Shown: positions 1-5,864, counted from the stretch's first letter. The stretch: 5,919 bases of DNA from an uncultured Odoribacter sp. (GCA_947176455.1 CAMWQQ010000107.1:1-5919), one strand, 5' to 3'. Program-made: numbers and translations. Notes: generated by a model not told the origin, from the letters alone.

Positions 1-57
1 TCTTTGCAGACAGGGGACGTAAAAATGCGCCGCCCCGCACAACCAAACACCCATCAC

Positions 58-888
58 ATGAAAAAAATCCTGCTCCTCCTCGCATCCCTCTGGCTATTGT
101 CGAATCATCTCTCCGGACAGGTCATCGACACCATTTACATCCACAGTTCCTCGATGAACAAGGACATCCCCAATCTGGTCATCCTGCCTGCCGGGTATCG
201 GCAACATACAAAACTGAACTATCCGGTGGTCTACCTATTGCACGGTCACGGCAACCGTTTTTCTTCTTGGATTGAACGCATACGGCCCGATTTGGACCAA
301 CTTGCCTCCCAATTGGATATGATACTGGTCTGTCCGGACGGAAGCAACAGCTGGTATTGGGACAGTCCCGTCAATCCGGCTTACCGGTACGAGACCTATG
401 TCAGCCAAGAACTCATCAACCACATAGACAGCCACTATCGCACCATAAAATCACGGGAAGGCAGGGCAATCACGGGTTACAGCATGGGAGGACACGGTGG
501 ATTATGGTTAGGCTTCCGGCATCCCGACCTGTTCGGCGCCTGCGGTTCGATGAGCGGCGGAGTGGACATACGACCCTTCCCGGACAACTGGGACATGAAA
601 AAAGCATTAGGCAACTATGCGCAATATCCACAAAGGTGGGATGAACATACGGTCATCAACCAACTCCCCGTCAGCCGGGAAGATGGTCCGCTCGCCATTA
701 TCATAGACTGCGGTACGGAAGACTTTTTCTACAAGGTAAATGAAGCGTTGCACGAGAAACTGTTATACTATCGCATCCCTCACGACTACATCACTCGTCC
801 GGGAGGCCACACTCAGCCTTATTGGAACAACGCCATTGAATATCAGCTTTTATTTTTCAAGAAAACATTGCAAGCCCCGCACAAATAA
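58..888 (+). CDS. Secreted alpha/beta-hydrolase, putative esterase family
   Basis: A 276-residue exported serine hydrolase of the putative esterase family (the fold of feruloyl esterases, S-formylglutathione hydrolase and antigen 85). An N-terminal signal peptide (MKK, then a Leu-rich core to about residue 18-20, with no lipobox Cys) implies export to the periplasm or beyond. The catalytic features are all visible: HGHG oxyanion loop at residues 62-65, nucleophile elbow GYSMGG with Ser142, acid Asp222 in GTEDFF, and His251 in GGHTQPYW. The ATG at 58 is chosen because the signal peptide starts there; in-frame TTG at 4 and ATG at 25 would put a basic, proline-rich stretch before it. The gene converges on cysH with 7 bases between stop codons. 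The natural ester is unknown: carbohydrate acetyl or feruloyl esters are common in the family, but no neighbouring carbohydrate gene supports that here. Enzyme class is confident, substrate is not. Confidence 0.88.
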   Translation: MKKILLLLASLWLLSNHLSGQVIDTIYIHSSSMNKDIPNLVILPAGYRQHTKLNYPVVYLLHGHGNRFSSWIERIRPDLDQLASQLDMILVCPDGSNSWYWDSPVNPAYRYETYVSQELINHIDSHYRTIKSREGRAITGYSMGGHGGLWLGFRHPDLFGACGSMSGGVDIRPFPDNWDMKKALGNYAQYPQRWDEHTVINQLPVSREDGPLAIIIDCGTEDFFYKVNEALHEKLLYYRIPHDYITRPGGHTQPYWNNAIEYQLLFFKKTLQAPHK

Positions 889-891
889 AGT

Positions 892-911
892 CGGACTATT
901 TATGCAGTCCG
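892..911 (-). terminator. Possible terminator hairpin at the convergent gene junction
   Basis: CGGACT (892-897) and AGTCCG (906-911) pair around an 8-base loop. Read on the minus strand, the stem is followed by a T-rich stretch (ACTTTATTTG), so it could end the five-gene operon. The hairpin covers the last codons and the TAG stop of cysH, and its trailing T-rich stretch runs into the end of the esterase gene. The stem is short and the U-run is interrupted, so the call is tentative. Confidence 0.35.
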
Positions 912-1594
912 CATTCCTTGTGCGCAGGGTCCTCCCACCACCAACGCCCTGAACGGATGTCCTCTCCGGGTTTGACCGCCCGGGTACACGGCTGACACCC
1001 GATACTCGGAAATCCTTGGTCATGCAACTTATTGTAAGGTACTCCATGATTACGGATATACTCCCACACCTGTTGTTCCGTCCAGTCAATCAACGGATTC
1101 AATTTCAACAGTTGATTATTTTCATCCCATTCCACCAACCGGGAATCGGTACGAGTGACGGATTGTTCATGGCGCAAGCCACATATCCATACCTTCAAGC
1201 CTTCAAACGCCCGTTTCAACGGCTCCAGCTTACGGATGTGACAGCACAACCGCCTTTTCTCGCTGCTTTCGTAAAAAAGATTCACCCCATGCTCCGCCAC
1301 CATCTTCTCCACCTGCCGGTAATCCGGAAAAAGCAACTGGATTTTGATGCCGTAAGTCATATTGGTACGCTCTATCAAACTGTAAGTCTCCGGAAACAAA
1401 CGTCCCGTATCCAGCGTGAAAATACGGGTCTCCGGCAAAATACGGCAAATCATCGCCGTCAGCACCTGGTCCTCGATGCTCAGGCTGGAAGCCAAAGCGA
1501 TATGCCCCCGGTAGGCTTCCAGGAAATAGCCCAACACCTCTTCCGGCTCTTTTCCGGCAAAACGTTCGTTCAATTGCTCCGCAACAGCTTTCAT
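896..1594 (-). CDS. cysH: Assimilatory adenylyl-sulfate (APS) reductase, [4Fe-4S] type
   Basis: A 232-residue cytoplasmic enzyme of the CysH family, which reduces activated sulfate to sulfite with electrons from thioredoxin or a similar donor. Visible motifs in order: nucleotide loop SLSIEDQ (37-43), LDTGRLFPETY (61-71), Cys117-Cys118, WICGLRHEQS (136-145), Cys200-x-x-Cys203, and the C-terminal ECGLH with catalytic Cys228. The CC plus CxxC set is the [4Fe-4S] signature of APS-using enzymes and is absent from E. coli-type PAPS reductase, so adenylyl sulfate is the expected substrate. Length is normal for the family. It is the last gene of the operon, 13 bases after pstB, and so is probably co-transcribed with the transporter. 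Family members usually have WxTGLRRxQS; here Thr is Cys138 and the second Arg is His142. There is no ATP sulfurylase or sulfite reductase gene in the window. Confidence 0.93.
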   Translation of the reverse strand: MKAVAEQLNERFAGKEPEEVLGYFLEAYRGHIALASSLSIEDQVLTAMICRILPETRIFTLDTGRLFPETYSLIERTNMTYGIKIQLLFPDYRQVEKMVAEHGVNLFYESSEKRRLCCHIRKLEPLKRAFEGLKVWICGLRHEQSVTRTDSRLVEWDENNQLLKLNPLIDWTEQQVWEYIRNHGVPYNKLHDQGFPSIGCQPCTRAVKPGEDIRSGRWWWEDPAHKECGLHK

Positions 1595-1607
1595 CGCACC
1601 ACTTTCG

Positions 1608-2477
1608 TCAACTAAACACTCCTTGCAGATACTTCTGGGTCAGTTCCTGCTGAGGATTTTTGAAAATCTGCTCCGCCGGACCGGCTTCGATAATCTCGCC
1701 CATATACATAAAAATCACATAGTCGGCAATCCGCAAAGCCTGCCGCAACGTATGGGTCACCAATACAATGGCATATTCTTCCTTTAATTTCAGGAACAAA
1801 TCCTCGATTGTCCTGCTGGAAATCGGGTCCAGGGCGGAAGTGGCTTCATCGGCAAGAATAAACTGGGGTTCCACCGCCAAACCGCGTGCCAGGCACAACC
1901 GTTGCTGCTGTCCGATAGACATCCTGCCTGCCGGAGAGTGCAACCGGTCTTTGACCTCTTCCCACAAACCGACCGCCTGCAAATAATGGCGCACCACCAG
2001 ATTCAGCTTTTTACGGTTCCGCAATCCGTGAATCCGGCATCCGTAAGCAACATTGTCATAAATGGACATGGGAAGCGGACAGGGACGTTGCGACAACAGA
2101 CCAATCTTCCGACGAATATGCGTAATCTCCACCCCGGGAGCATACAAATCCTCCTCGTCAACCAACACCTTGCCCGTCACCTCCACTCCTTCGGTATGCT
2201 CCTGCAAACGATTCAAACTTTTAAGTAATGTCGACTTTCCACACCCGGAAGGACCGATGATACAGGTAATCTTCCGGTCCGGTATCTCGGTGGAAACATC
2301 TTTCAAGATACGATTGCCCTGAATGGACACGTTCAGATGCTCCACCCGGATATTGGAACGACTGGACTCCTCGGTACAGAATTTCTGATTCGGACGGAAA
2401 AAACCTTTCTTCAATTCCGTTTCATTCCATTCCGCCGCAGTCCACTTGAGCTTCTTACTTAAAAAAGGAATATTCAT
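1608..2477 (-). CDS. pstB: Pst-type ABC transporter ATPase (phosphate or related oxyanion)
   Basis: The cytoplasmic ATPase that powers the PstCA permease. Of 289 residues, those after about 43 form a standard PstB-like domain: Walker A GPSGCGKST (75-83), Q-loop Gln130, signature region RMSIGQQQR (185-193), Walker B and catalytic glutamate ILADEA (Glu211), D-loop SALD (214-217) and H-loop His242. The run ALDPISSRTIEDL after Walker B and the QQQRLCLAR stretch are PstB-like. Two oddities: the signature reads MSIGQ where LSGGQ is usual, and about 42 extra residues precede the first strand (family length is about 250). The extension begins with the only upstream ATG; an in-frame GTG at 2345 (Val45) would give a normal 245-residue protein, though that start has little before the core strand. 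A 52-base A/T-rich gap follows pstA; cysH follows after 13 bases. Phosphate specificity rests on family resemblance only. Confidence 0.9.
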   Translation of the reverse strand: MNIPFLSKKLKWTAAEWNETELKKGFFRPNQKFCTEESSRSNIRVEHLNVSIQGNRILKDVSTEIPDRKITCIIGPSGCGKSTLLKSLNRLQEHTEGVEVTGKVLVDEEDLYAPGVEITHIRRKIGLLSQRPCPLPMSIYDNVAYGCRIHGLRNRKKLNLVVRHYLQAVGLWEEVKDRLHSPAGRMSIGQQQRLCLARGLAVEPQFILADEATSALDPISSRTIEDLFLKLKEEYAIVLVTHTLRQALRIADYVIFMYMGEIIEAGPAEQIFKNPQQELTQKYLQGVFS

Positions 2478-2529
2478 ATTATATACAAAAAAATTTCAAC
2501 ACTCAGCTAACCGGACTCTCGTCCAGATT

Positions 2530-3375
2530 TTAAATCTTATTTTTAGAAAAACGATTGGTGATGATTCTGCCTAGAAGACTCAGCACCAACACAATGACCG
2601 TCAACATCAAGGCGGCGGCATAAGCCCTTTCCTGCACCTCGGGAATCGGACTGCTCAACTGGAAAAACACAGCCAACGGCAACGTGGCGGCAGGCTGACC
2701 CAGCGATGTCGGTATGCTATCCGTATAACCGGCAGTAAACAACACCGCCGCGGCATCCCCGATAGCACGCCCAATGGACAACAATGTTGCCGTGGCGATA
2801 CCGGGTGCAATTTGCCGAATCACCACCTTGATGGTCTCGAAACGGGTCGATCCCAAAGAATAGGACGCATTCAGCATATCCTGCGGCAACTCCCGGGCAA
2901 TCTCGTCCATCGTTCGGATAAAAATCGGGATAATCAACAACGTGATGACGATAATCCCTCCCCCCAAGGAAGTCTTTAATCCCAGGGAAATCATAATGGT
3001 AAAAGCAAAAGCGCCGTAAACGATAGACGGAATCCCGAACAACACGTCATACGCCAATCGTGCCCAAGCCGCCCGCTTGGAATTCTTCTTCAAATAAACA
3101 TTCAGATAAAACACCACCGGAATACTGACGGCAAGCCCCAGGACGGTCGAAGCACCGACAATGTATAACGAACCGACAATCGCATTCAGCAATCCGCCCT
3201 CTTTCCCGATGTAAAAACCGCCGCCCGGCAAAGAAGAAATCATCTCCCAGCTCATAGCCGCCCAACCGTTTCTGACAATGGTGTACAAGATGCTTCCCAC
3301 AAACAAAAAAACCAGCAAGGTGGTCAGCAACATCACTCCTTTCATCAGTTTCTCTTCTATAAACTTCAGCTTCAT
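2530..3375 (-). CDS. pstA: Pst-type ABC transporter permease PstA
   Basis: An inner-membrane permease of 281 residues, the usual PstA length. About six hydrophobic helices can be seen (roughly residues 14-35, 63-92, 108-131, 137-157, 190-213 and 252-273). The Pst-type signature LFGIPSIVYG lies at 112-121. The cytoplasmic coupling (EAA) loop, ELPQDMLNASYSLGSTRF, starts at 162 and leads into a GRAIGDAAAV stretch at about 202-211, which is the segment that docks on the ATPase. It pairs with PstC to form the transmembrane pore. The start is 11 bases after the pstC stop, without a clear Shine-Dalgarno sequence, and the next start (pstB) is 52 bases beyond its TAA. Nothing indicates truncation. Being PstA rather than PstC follows from operon order and from the GDAAAV form of the motif, where PstC has GETIAV. 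Confidence 0.92.
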   Translation of the reverse strand: MKLKFIEEKLMKGVMLLTTLLVFLFVGSILYTIVRNGWAAMSWEMISSLPGGGFYIGKEGGLLNAIVGSLYIVGASTVLGLAVSIPVVFYLNVYLKKNSKRAAWARLAYDVLFGIPSIVYGAFAFTIMISLGLKTSLGGGIIVITLLIIPIFIRTMDEIARELPQDMLNASYSLGSTRFETIKVVIRQIAPGIATATLLSIGRAIGDAAAVLFTAGYTDSIPTSLGQPAATLPLAVFFQLSSPIPEVQERAYAAALMLTVIVLVLSLLGRIITNRFSKNKI

Positions 3376-3386
3376 CGTCCGGAAAA

Positions 3387-4316
3387 TTAAGTCAAACTTC
3401 GTTCAATCTTGCGCAAAAGCAAACGGGAACCGATATTGAACACGAATACCACGACAAACAAAATCAGGGCGGCAAGCATCAACGCCGATTCATACAAAGG
3501 CAAAGACAGCATTTCCCCGTAATTATTGGCAAGCAGAGCGGGCAAGGGATAACACCCGTCAAACAGCGAGGCGGGCAACTGAACAATATTTCCGCATACC
3601 ATCAATACGGCGATGGTCTCCCCCATAGCCCTGGAAATAGCCAGCGTCACCGAAGCGACAATTCCGGGAAAAGTCTTTTTCAACAAAACATATTTGGTCG
3701 TCTGCCAGCGGGTGGCACCCAACGACAAAGACGCATCGCGAAACTCCTGAGGCACCGAAGAGAACAATTCCACGAACAGACTGATCAACAAAGGCAAAAC
3801 CATAATTCCCAACACAATACCCGCCGTCAACGTGGAGTAACCGGTAGAATATTCCACAAAATGCGGAGCCAGCCTGTCCGAAATCCAAGGCACAACGACT
3901 AAGATTCCCCACACGCCATAAACCACCGAGGGCAATCCCGCCAAAATGTCCAAAGCAGGAAAAACCACCTTCTTTACCCACGAACGAGAGTTTTCTGTCA
4001 AAAACACAGCCGTAAACAAAGAAACCGGCAAGGTCCAGATAATGGCAATCCCCGTCACCCACAATGTCCCCATAATAAAAGGCAGAAAACCGAAATCTCC
4101 GCGCATGGGTTTCCACTTGGAAGTGCACAACAACTCCCACAAGGATTTTTCCTCCAATATGGGCATGGATTTAATCACAAGCCCGAATCCTATCAATATC
4201 AGCAACAACACGGAAATCATCGTAAAAGCAAACATGACGGAACCCGCCATTTTGTCTTTCAGCAATCGGACTACCGAAGTTTTCCGGGAAATTTCATATG
4301 TTTCGGCACTCCTCAT
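3387..4316 (-). CDS. pstC: Pst-type ABC transporter permease PstC
   Basis: An inner-membrane permease of 309 residues, the partner of PstA. A short hydrophilic N-terminus (1-24) is followed by about six hydrophobic segments (roughly 27-49, 78-106, 117-143, 161-184, 214-241 and 274-297). LAGLPSVVYGVWG at 125-137 is the hallmark of the Pst permease family. The coupling loop VPQEFRDASLSLGATRW starts at 188 and leads to MGETIAVLMV at 231-240. The ATG overlaps the TGA of the binding-protein gene as ATGA (4313-4316), so its translation is probably coupled to that of the upstream gene; no Shine-Dalgarno sequence is needed or seen. No missing segment or unusual length. As with the ATPase, phosphate as substrate is a family inference, because specificity in these systems is set mainly by the binding protein. 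Confidence 0.93.
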   Translation of the reverse strand: MRSAETYEISRKTSVVRLLKDKMAGSVMFAFTMISVLLLILIGFGLVIKSMPILEEKSLWELLCTSKWKPMRGDFGFLPFIMGTLWVTGIAIIWTLPVSLFTAVFLTENSRSWVKKVVFPALDILAGLPSVVYGVWGILVVVPWISDRLAPHFVEYSTGYSTLTAGIVLGIMVLPLLISLFVELFSSVPQEFRDASLSLGATRWQTTKYVLLKKTFPGIVASVTLAISRAMGETIAVLMVCGNIVQLPASLFDGCYPLPALLANNYGEMLSLPLYESALMLAALILFVVVFVFNIGSRLLLRKIERSLT

Positions 4317-5317
4317 TTGGATTGAAATTTAAGCAATTCTTTTTCCAGCAATTCCGTTGACAAACCGATGTATCCCACCTCGGGTGCGTATTCCTGTCCG
4401 TCGGTCAGGATAAATTCCAGAAAAGCCAGCACCTCCGGTTTCTCGGGCACTCCGTTTGAAACCAAAAACAAATTCCGCGCCGGAGGCGCAGGATAACGAC
4501 CGTCGGCTATGGCCGCATTCAATTCCGTACTGGTGGAATAAAAATTCTCTTCCGGGTCTATCTTCCCGTTTCCGTTCAAATCCAAGGGCATGACGGCAAT
4601 GTGCCGATAAGGCTTCTTGGTATTGATGTCATAAGCATAAGCGATGTTATTGAAACCGATGCCAATTTTATCCCGCTGCACCACCGAAGTCACCCCCGGG
4701 TCGCCGAACACCGCCGTGCCCTCCAAATCCTCCTGCTTCACCTCCAGCCACGCCGCAAAGGTCTCCGCCGCCCCGCAGGCATCCGAGCGGGTATAGACAT
4801 GCACAGGTATGGTACTCCCCGTACCCAACACGTCTCCCCACGTCCGTGCCGTATTGTGAACCCACATCTTTTTAGCCGCTTCCTGCTTCAAGCCCGTAGC
4901 CAGAATCTCGGCAATCAACGGATTAGCCGCATTAACGGTCGGGACAACCGCATCCTTCACGACGGCTATCGGGAAAGCCCCCTTCTCCAATTCCTGCGGA
5001 TAAATGTCCCGGGAAACCATTCCCAGGTCCACAACCTTCGCCAAAGCGTCCGTGATTCCCTTGCCGGCACCTCCGGCAGAAATATCAATCCTCACCTTGG
5101 GATGTATCCGGCGAAACTCCTCCGCCCATTTCACCACCATCGGATAAAGGGCAAAAGCCCCCGACAATTGAATCTCCCCTTTCAGTTCCCTGCGCGACTC
5201 CCGCCTATATCTCAATCTCTTGATAACCCCCTGTTTCTTTTCCTGGGCAACAAGCTCTCCTGCGCTCCCCCAAAAAGCCAACAAAAAGACTATGCAAACA
5301 ATACGTATATAGTGCAT
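4313..5317 (-). CDS. pstS: PstS-type periplasmic oxyanion-binding protein
   Basis: First gene of the operon, 334 residues. A signal peptide (about 1-25, ending LVAQ) without a lipobox Cys predicts a soluble periplasmic protein. A short, very basic linker (31-46, rich in Arg and Lys) precedes a PstS-like fold. The three anion-binding loops can be located by alignment from memory with E. coli PstS: SGAFALYP (52-59), SAGGAG (80-85) with VDLGMVSRD (96-104), and RSDACGAAETF (177-187). The backbone-rich glycine loops and Arg177 are kept, but most Ser/Thr contacts are replaced (Ala, Phe, Leu, Cys) and the position of Asp56 appears to be Ser102. A 12-residue EF-hand-like loop, DLNGNGKIDPEE, sits at 246-257. 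The fold is confident; phosphate as ligand is only the default, and sulfate or another oxyanion is possible. The start is the only ATG in front of the signal peptide. Confidence 0.88.
   Translation of the reverse strand: MHYIRIVCIVFLLAFWGSAGELVAQEKKQGVIKRLRYRRESRRELKGEIQLSGAFALYPMVVKWAEEFRRIHPKVRIDISAGGAGKGITDALAKVVDLGMVSRDIYPQELEKGAFPIAVVKDAVVPTVNAANPLIAEILATGLKQEAAKKMWVHNTARTWGDVLGTGSTIPVHVYTRSDACGAAETFAAWLEVKQEDLEGTAVFGDPGVTSVVQRDKIGIGFNNIAYAYDINTKKPYRHIAVMPLDLNGNGKIDPEENFYSTSTELNAAIADGRYPAPPARNLFLVSNGVPEKPEVLAFLEFILTDGQEYAPEVGYIGLSTELLEKELLKFQSK
4547..4582 (-). other. EF-hand-like calcium-binding loop within the binding protein
   Basis: Codons for residues 246-257 of the PstS-type protein, DLNGNGKIDPEE. 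The spacing fits a canonical 12-residue EF-hand loop: Asp at position 1, Asn at 3 and 5, Gly at 6, Ile at 8, Asp at 9 and Glu at 12. Only one loop is visible and flanking helices are not obvious, so it may be a single dockerin-like or structural calcium site. Confidence 0.6.
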
Positions 5318-5392
5318 CTTTTAGTTTTAAAGAATTTTCCTGCATTCTGCAAACTCATAAAATACAGGACGTAACACATACATTTCACCATC

Positions 5393-5409
5393 TGTTCCAA
5401 CACAGAACA
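5393..5409. promoter_or_regulatory. Candidate operator: TGTTC-N7-GAACA inverted repeat
   Basis: Five-base arms TGTTC (5393-5397) and GAACA (5405-5409) with a 7-base spacer lie just downstream of the predicted transcription start, a common position for a repressor site. A related wider pair, ACAGAA (5402-5407) and TTCTGT (5434-5439), brackets the -7 box. The arms are short enough to occur by chance, and no regulator is encoded nearby. Confidence 0.25.
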
Positions 5410-5419
5410 TTTTAACAAG

Positions 5420-5449
5420 CAAAGTTATTCATATTCTGTCAAATGACAA
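5420..5449 (-). promoter_or_regulatory. Bacteroidota-type promoter of the pstSCAB-cysH operon
   Basis: On the minus strand, TTG (5449-5447) is followed after exactly 19 bases by TAACTTTG (5427-5420). This matches the Bacteroidota consensus of a -33 TTG and a -7 TAnnTTTG with 19-21 bases between. Transcription should start near 5415, giving a leader of about 95-100 bases before the ATG at 5317. It is the only full match seen in this intergenic region and is suitably placed for the operon. Confidence 0.75.
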
Positions 5450-5470
5450 TACATCCGCTTTGTAATTTTC

Positions 5471-5488
5471 ATAAGTCTTTTTACTTAT
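5471..5488. repeat. Inverted repeat ATAAGT-N6-ACTTAT upstream of the operon promoter
   Basis: Perfect 6-base arms at 5471-5476 and 5483-5488 around CTTTTT. It lies about 22 bases upstream of the -33 element, where an activator might bind. The arms are A/T-rich in an A/T-rich region, so chance is a real alternative. Confidence 0.25.
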
Positions 5489-5523
5489 TCTAAGAAAATC
5501 CACCTGTCCCTATTCAATGACAA

Positions 5524-5545
5524 AAGACCCTTGGTAAAGGGTCTT
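5524..5545 (-). terminator. Intrinsic terminator after the rubredoxin gene
   Basis: AAGACCCTT (5524-5532) and AAGGGTCTT (5537-5545) form a perfect 9-base-pair stem with a 4-base loop. Read on the minus strand, the stem ends in a short T-run (CTTTTG). It lies 76 bases after the rubredoxin stop and about 75 bases before the operon promoter, so it should insulate the operon from rubredoxin transcription. The T-run is short, so termination may be partial. Confidence 0.7.
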
Positions 5546-5621
5546 CTGGCCAAAGGATTGTCGACTTCTCCCACCCATTTTTCCTGTCACATTCGTCAAA
5601 ACAATCCACCTCGTACTTCTT

Positions 5622-5786
5622 TCATTTCTCCGTCGGTTCAAACTCCTCTTTCCCGACTCCACACAACGGACAAGTCCAGTCGTCCGGCAAGTCTTCAAAA
5701 GCCGTGCCGGGTGCAATTCCATTGTCCGGATCACCAAGCTCCGGGTCATAAACATAGTCACATACGGTGCAAATGTACTTTTTCAT
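5622..5786 (-). CDS. Rubredoxin
   Basis: A complete 54-residue cytoplasmic electron carrier, [18 protein letters not shown] at its start. It has the two iron-binding knuckles CTVC (Cys6, Cys9) and CPLC (Cys39, Cys42), which hold a single Fe in a Cys4 site, and the usual conserved residues YxYDP (11-15), GD (18-19), [15 protein letters not shown] (23-37) and GVGKEEF (43-49). Length and spacing are those of typical anaerobe rubredoxins, which pass electrons to reductases such as rubrerythrin, superoxide reductase or flavodiiron proteins in defence against oxygen. No such partner is in the window. The gene is likely monocistronic: its own terminator follows at 5545-5524. The ATG at 5786 has no Shine-Dalgarno sequence but an A/T-rich leader, as is normal for Bacteroidota. 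The only notable upstream signal is a terminator-like hairpin 47 bases ahead of the start. Confidence 0.96.
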   Translation of the reverse strand: MKKYICTVCDYVYDPELGDPDNGIAPGTAFEDLPDDWTCPLCGVGKEEFEPTEK

Positions 5787-5833
5787 AATCGTTTCATTTA
5801 ATATTCACACCAATATATACGAAATAAAAAGAA

Positions 5834-5864
5834 AAAGTTTCGGGCTGTCACAGCCGGAAACTTT
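5834..5864 (-). terminator. Strong minus-strand terminator-like hairpin ahead of rubredoxin
   Basis: Arms of 14 bases (5834-5847 and 5851-5864) pair with one G-G mismatch around a 3-base TCA loop. On the minus strand the stem runs straight into TTTTTCTTTTTATTT, an excellent intrinsic terminator. It lies between a possible plus-strand start at 5894 and the rubredoxin start at 5786. It may end a minus-strand gene lying beyond the right edge, or act as an attenuator in the rubredoxin leader. On the plus strand the bases after the stem are not U-rich. Confidence 0.75.

Larger units (their letters stand above)
5318..5621. other. Intergenic region between rubredoxin and the transporter operon
   Basis: A 304-base stretch with no credible gene. 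On the minus strand it holds, in order, a non-coding tail after the rubredoxin stop, the rubredoxin terminator (5545-5524), an ATAAGT-N6-ACTTAT inverted repeat (5471-5488), the operon promoter (5449-5420), a TGTTC-N7-GAACA inverted repeat (5393-5409), and a leader of about 95 bases before the first start codon. I see no recognisable riboswitch fold in the leader. Confidence 0.6.

Noticed and set aside
1..6. Window opens with TCTTTG, which could be the 3' part of a TAnnTTTG promoter box for the esterase
   Set aside because: The TA would lie outside the window and no -33 element can be seen, so it cannot be supported.
1016..1615. Plus-strand open frame (199 codons) opposite cysH
   Set aside because: cysH carries complete enzyme motifs on the other strand; the antisense translation has no domain, and its open length follows from codon bias.
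2478..2529. GGAC-TCTC-GTCC hairpin and T-run in the pstA-pstB gap as an internal terminator
   Set aside because: The stem is only 4 base pairs and the minus-strand T-run lies about 20 bases after it, too far for an intrinsic terminator.
3559..4140. Minus-strand open frame of 193 codons in another frame of pstC
   Set aside because: It is out of frame with an intact permease gene and has no family signature.
4601..5374. Long plus-strand open frame (257 codons) opposite the binding-protein gene
   Set aside because: It is antisense to a gene with a clear signal peptide and family motifs; its translation is rich in His, Pro and Arg with no recognisable domain, as expected of a shadow frame.
5318..5415. 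Riboswitch (for example a SAM-responsive type) in the operon leader
   Set aside because: No conserved riboswitch core or convincing multi-helix fold was found in about 95 bases; only short, chance-level pairings such as TGCA-GAA-TGCA.
5410..5442. TTGACA on the minus strand near 5442 as a sigma70-type -35 element
   Set aside because: No TATAAT-like hexamer lies at 16-18 bases, whereas the Bacteroidota-type elements beside it fit in both sequence and spacing.
5510..5788. Open frames on both strands over the rubredoxin gene (minus 5510-5761, plus 5531-5788)
   Set aside because: The true gene here is the 54-codon rubredoxin at 5622-5786; the others are shadow frames, and the minus one runs through the terminator hairpin.
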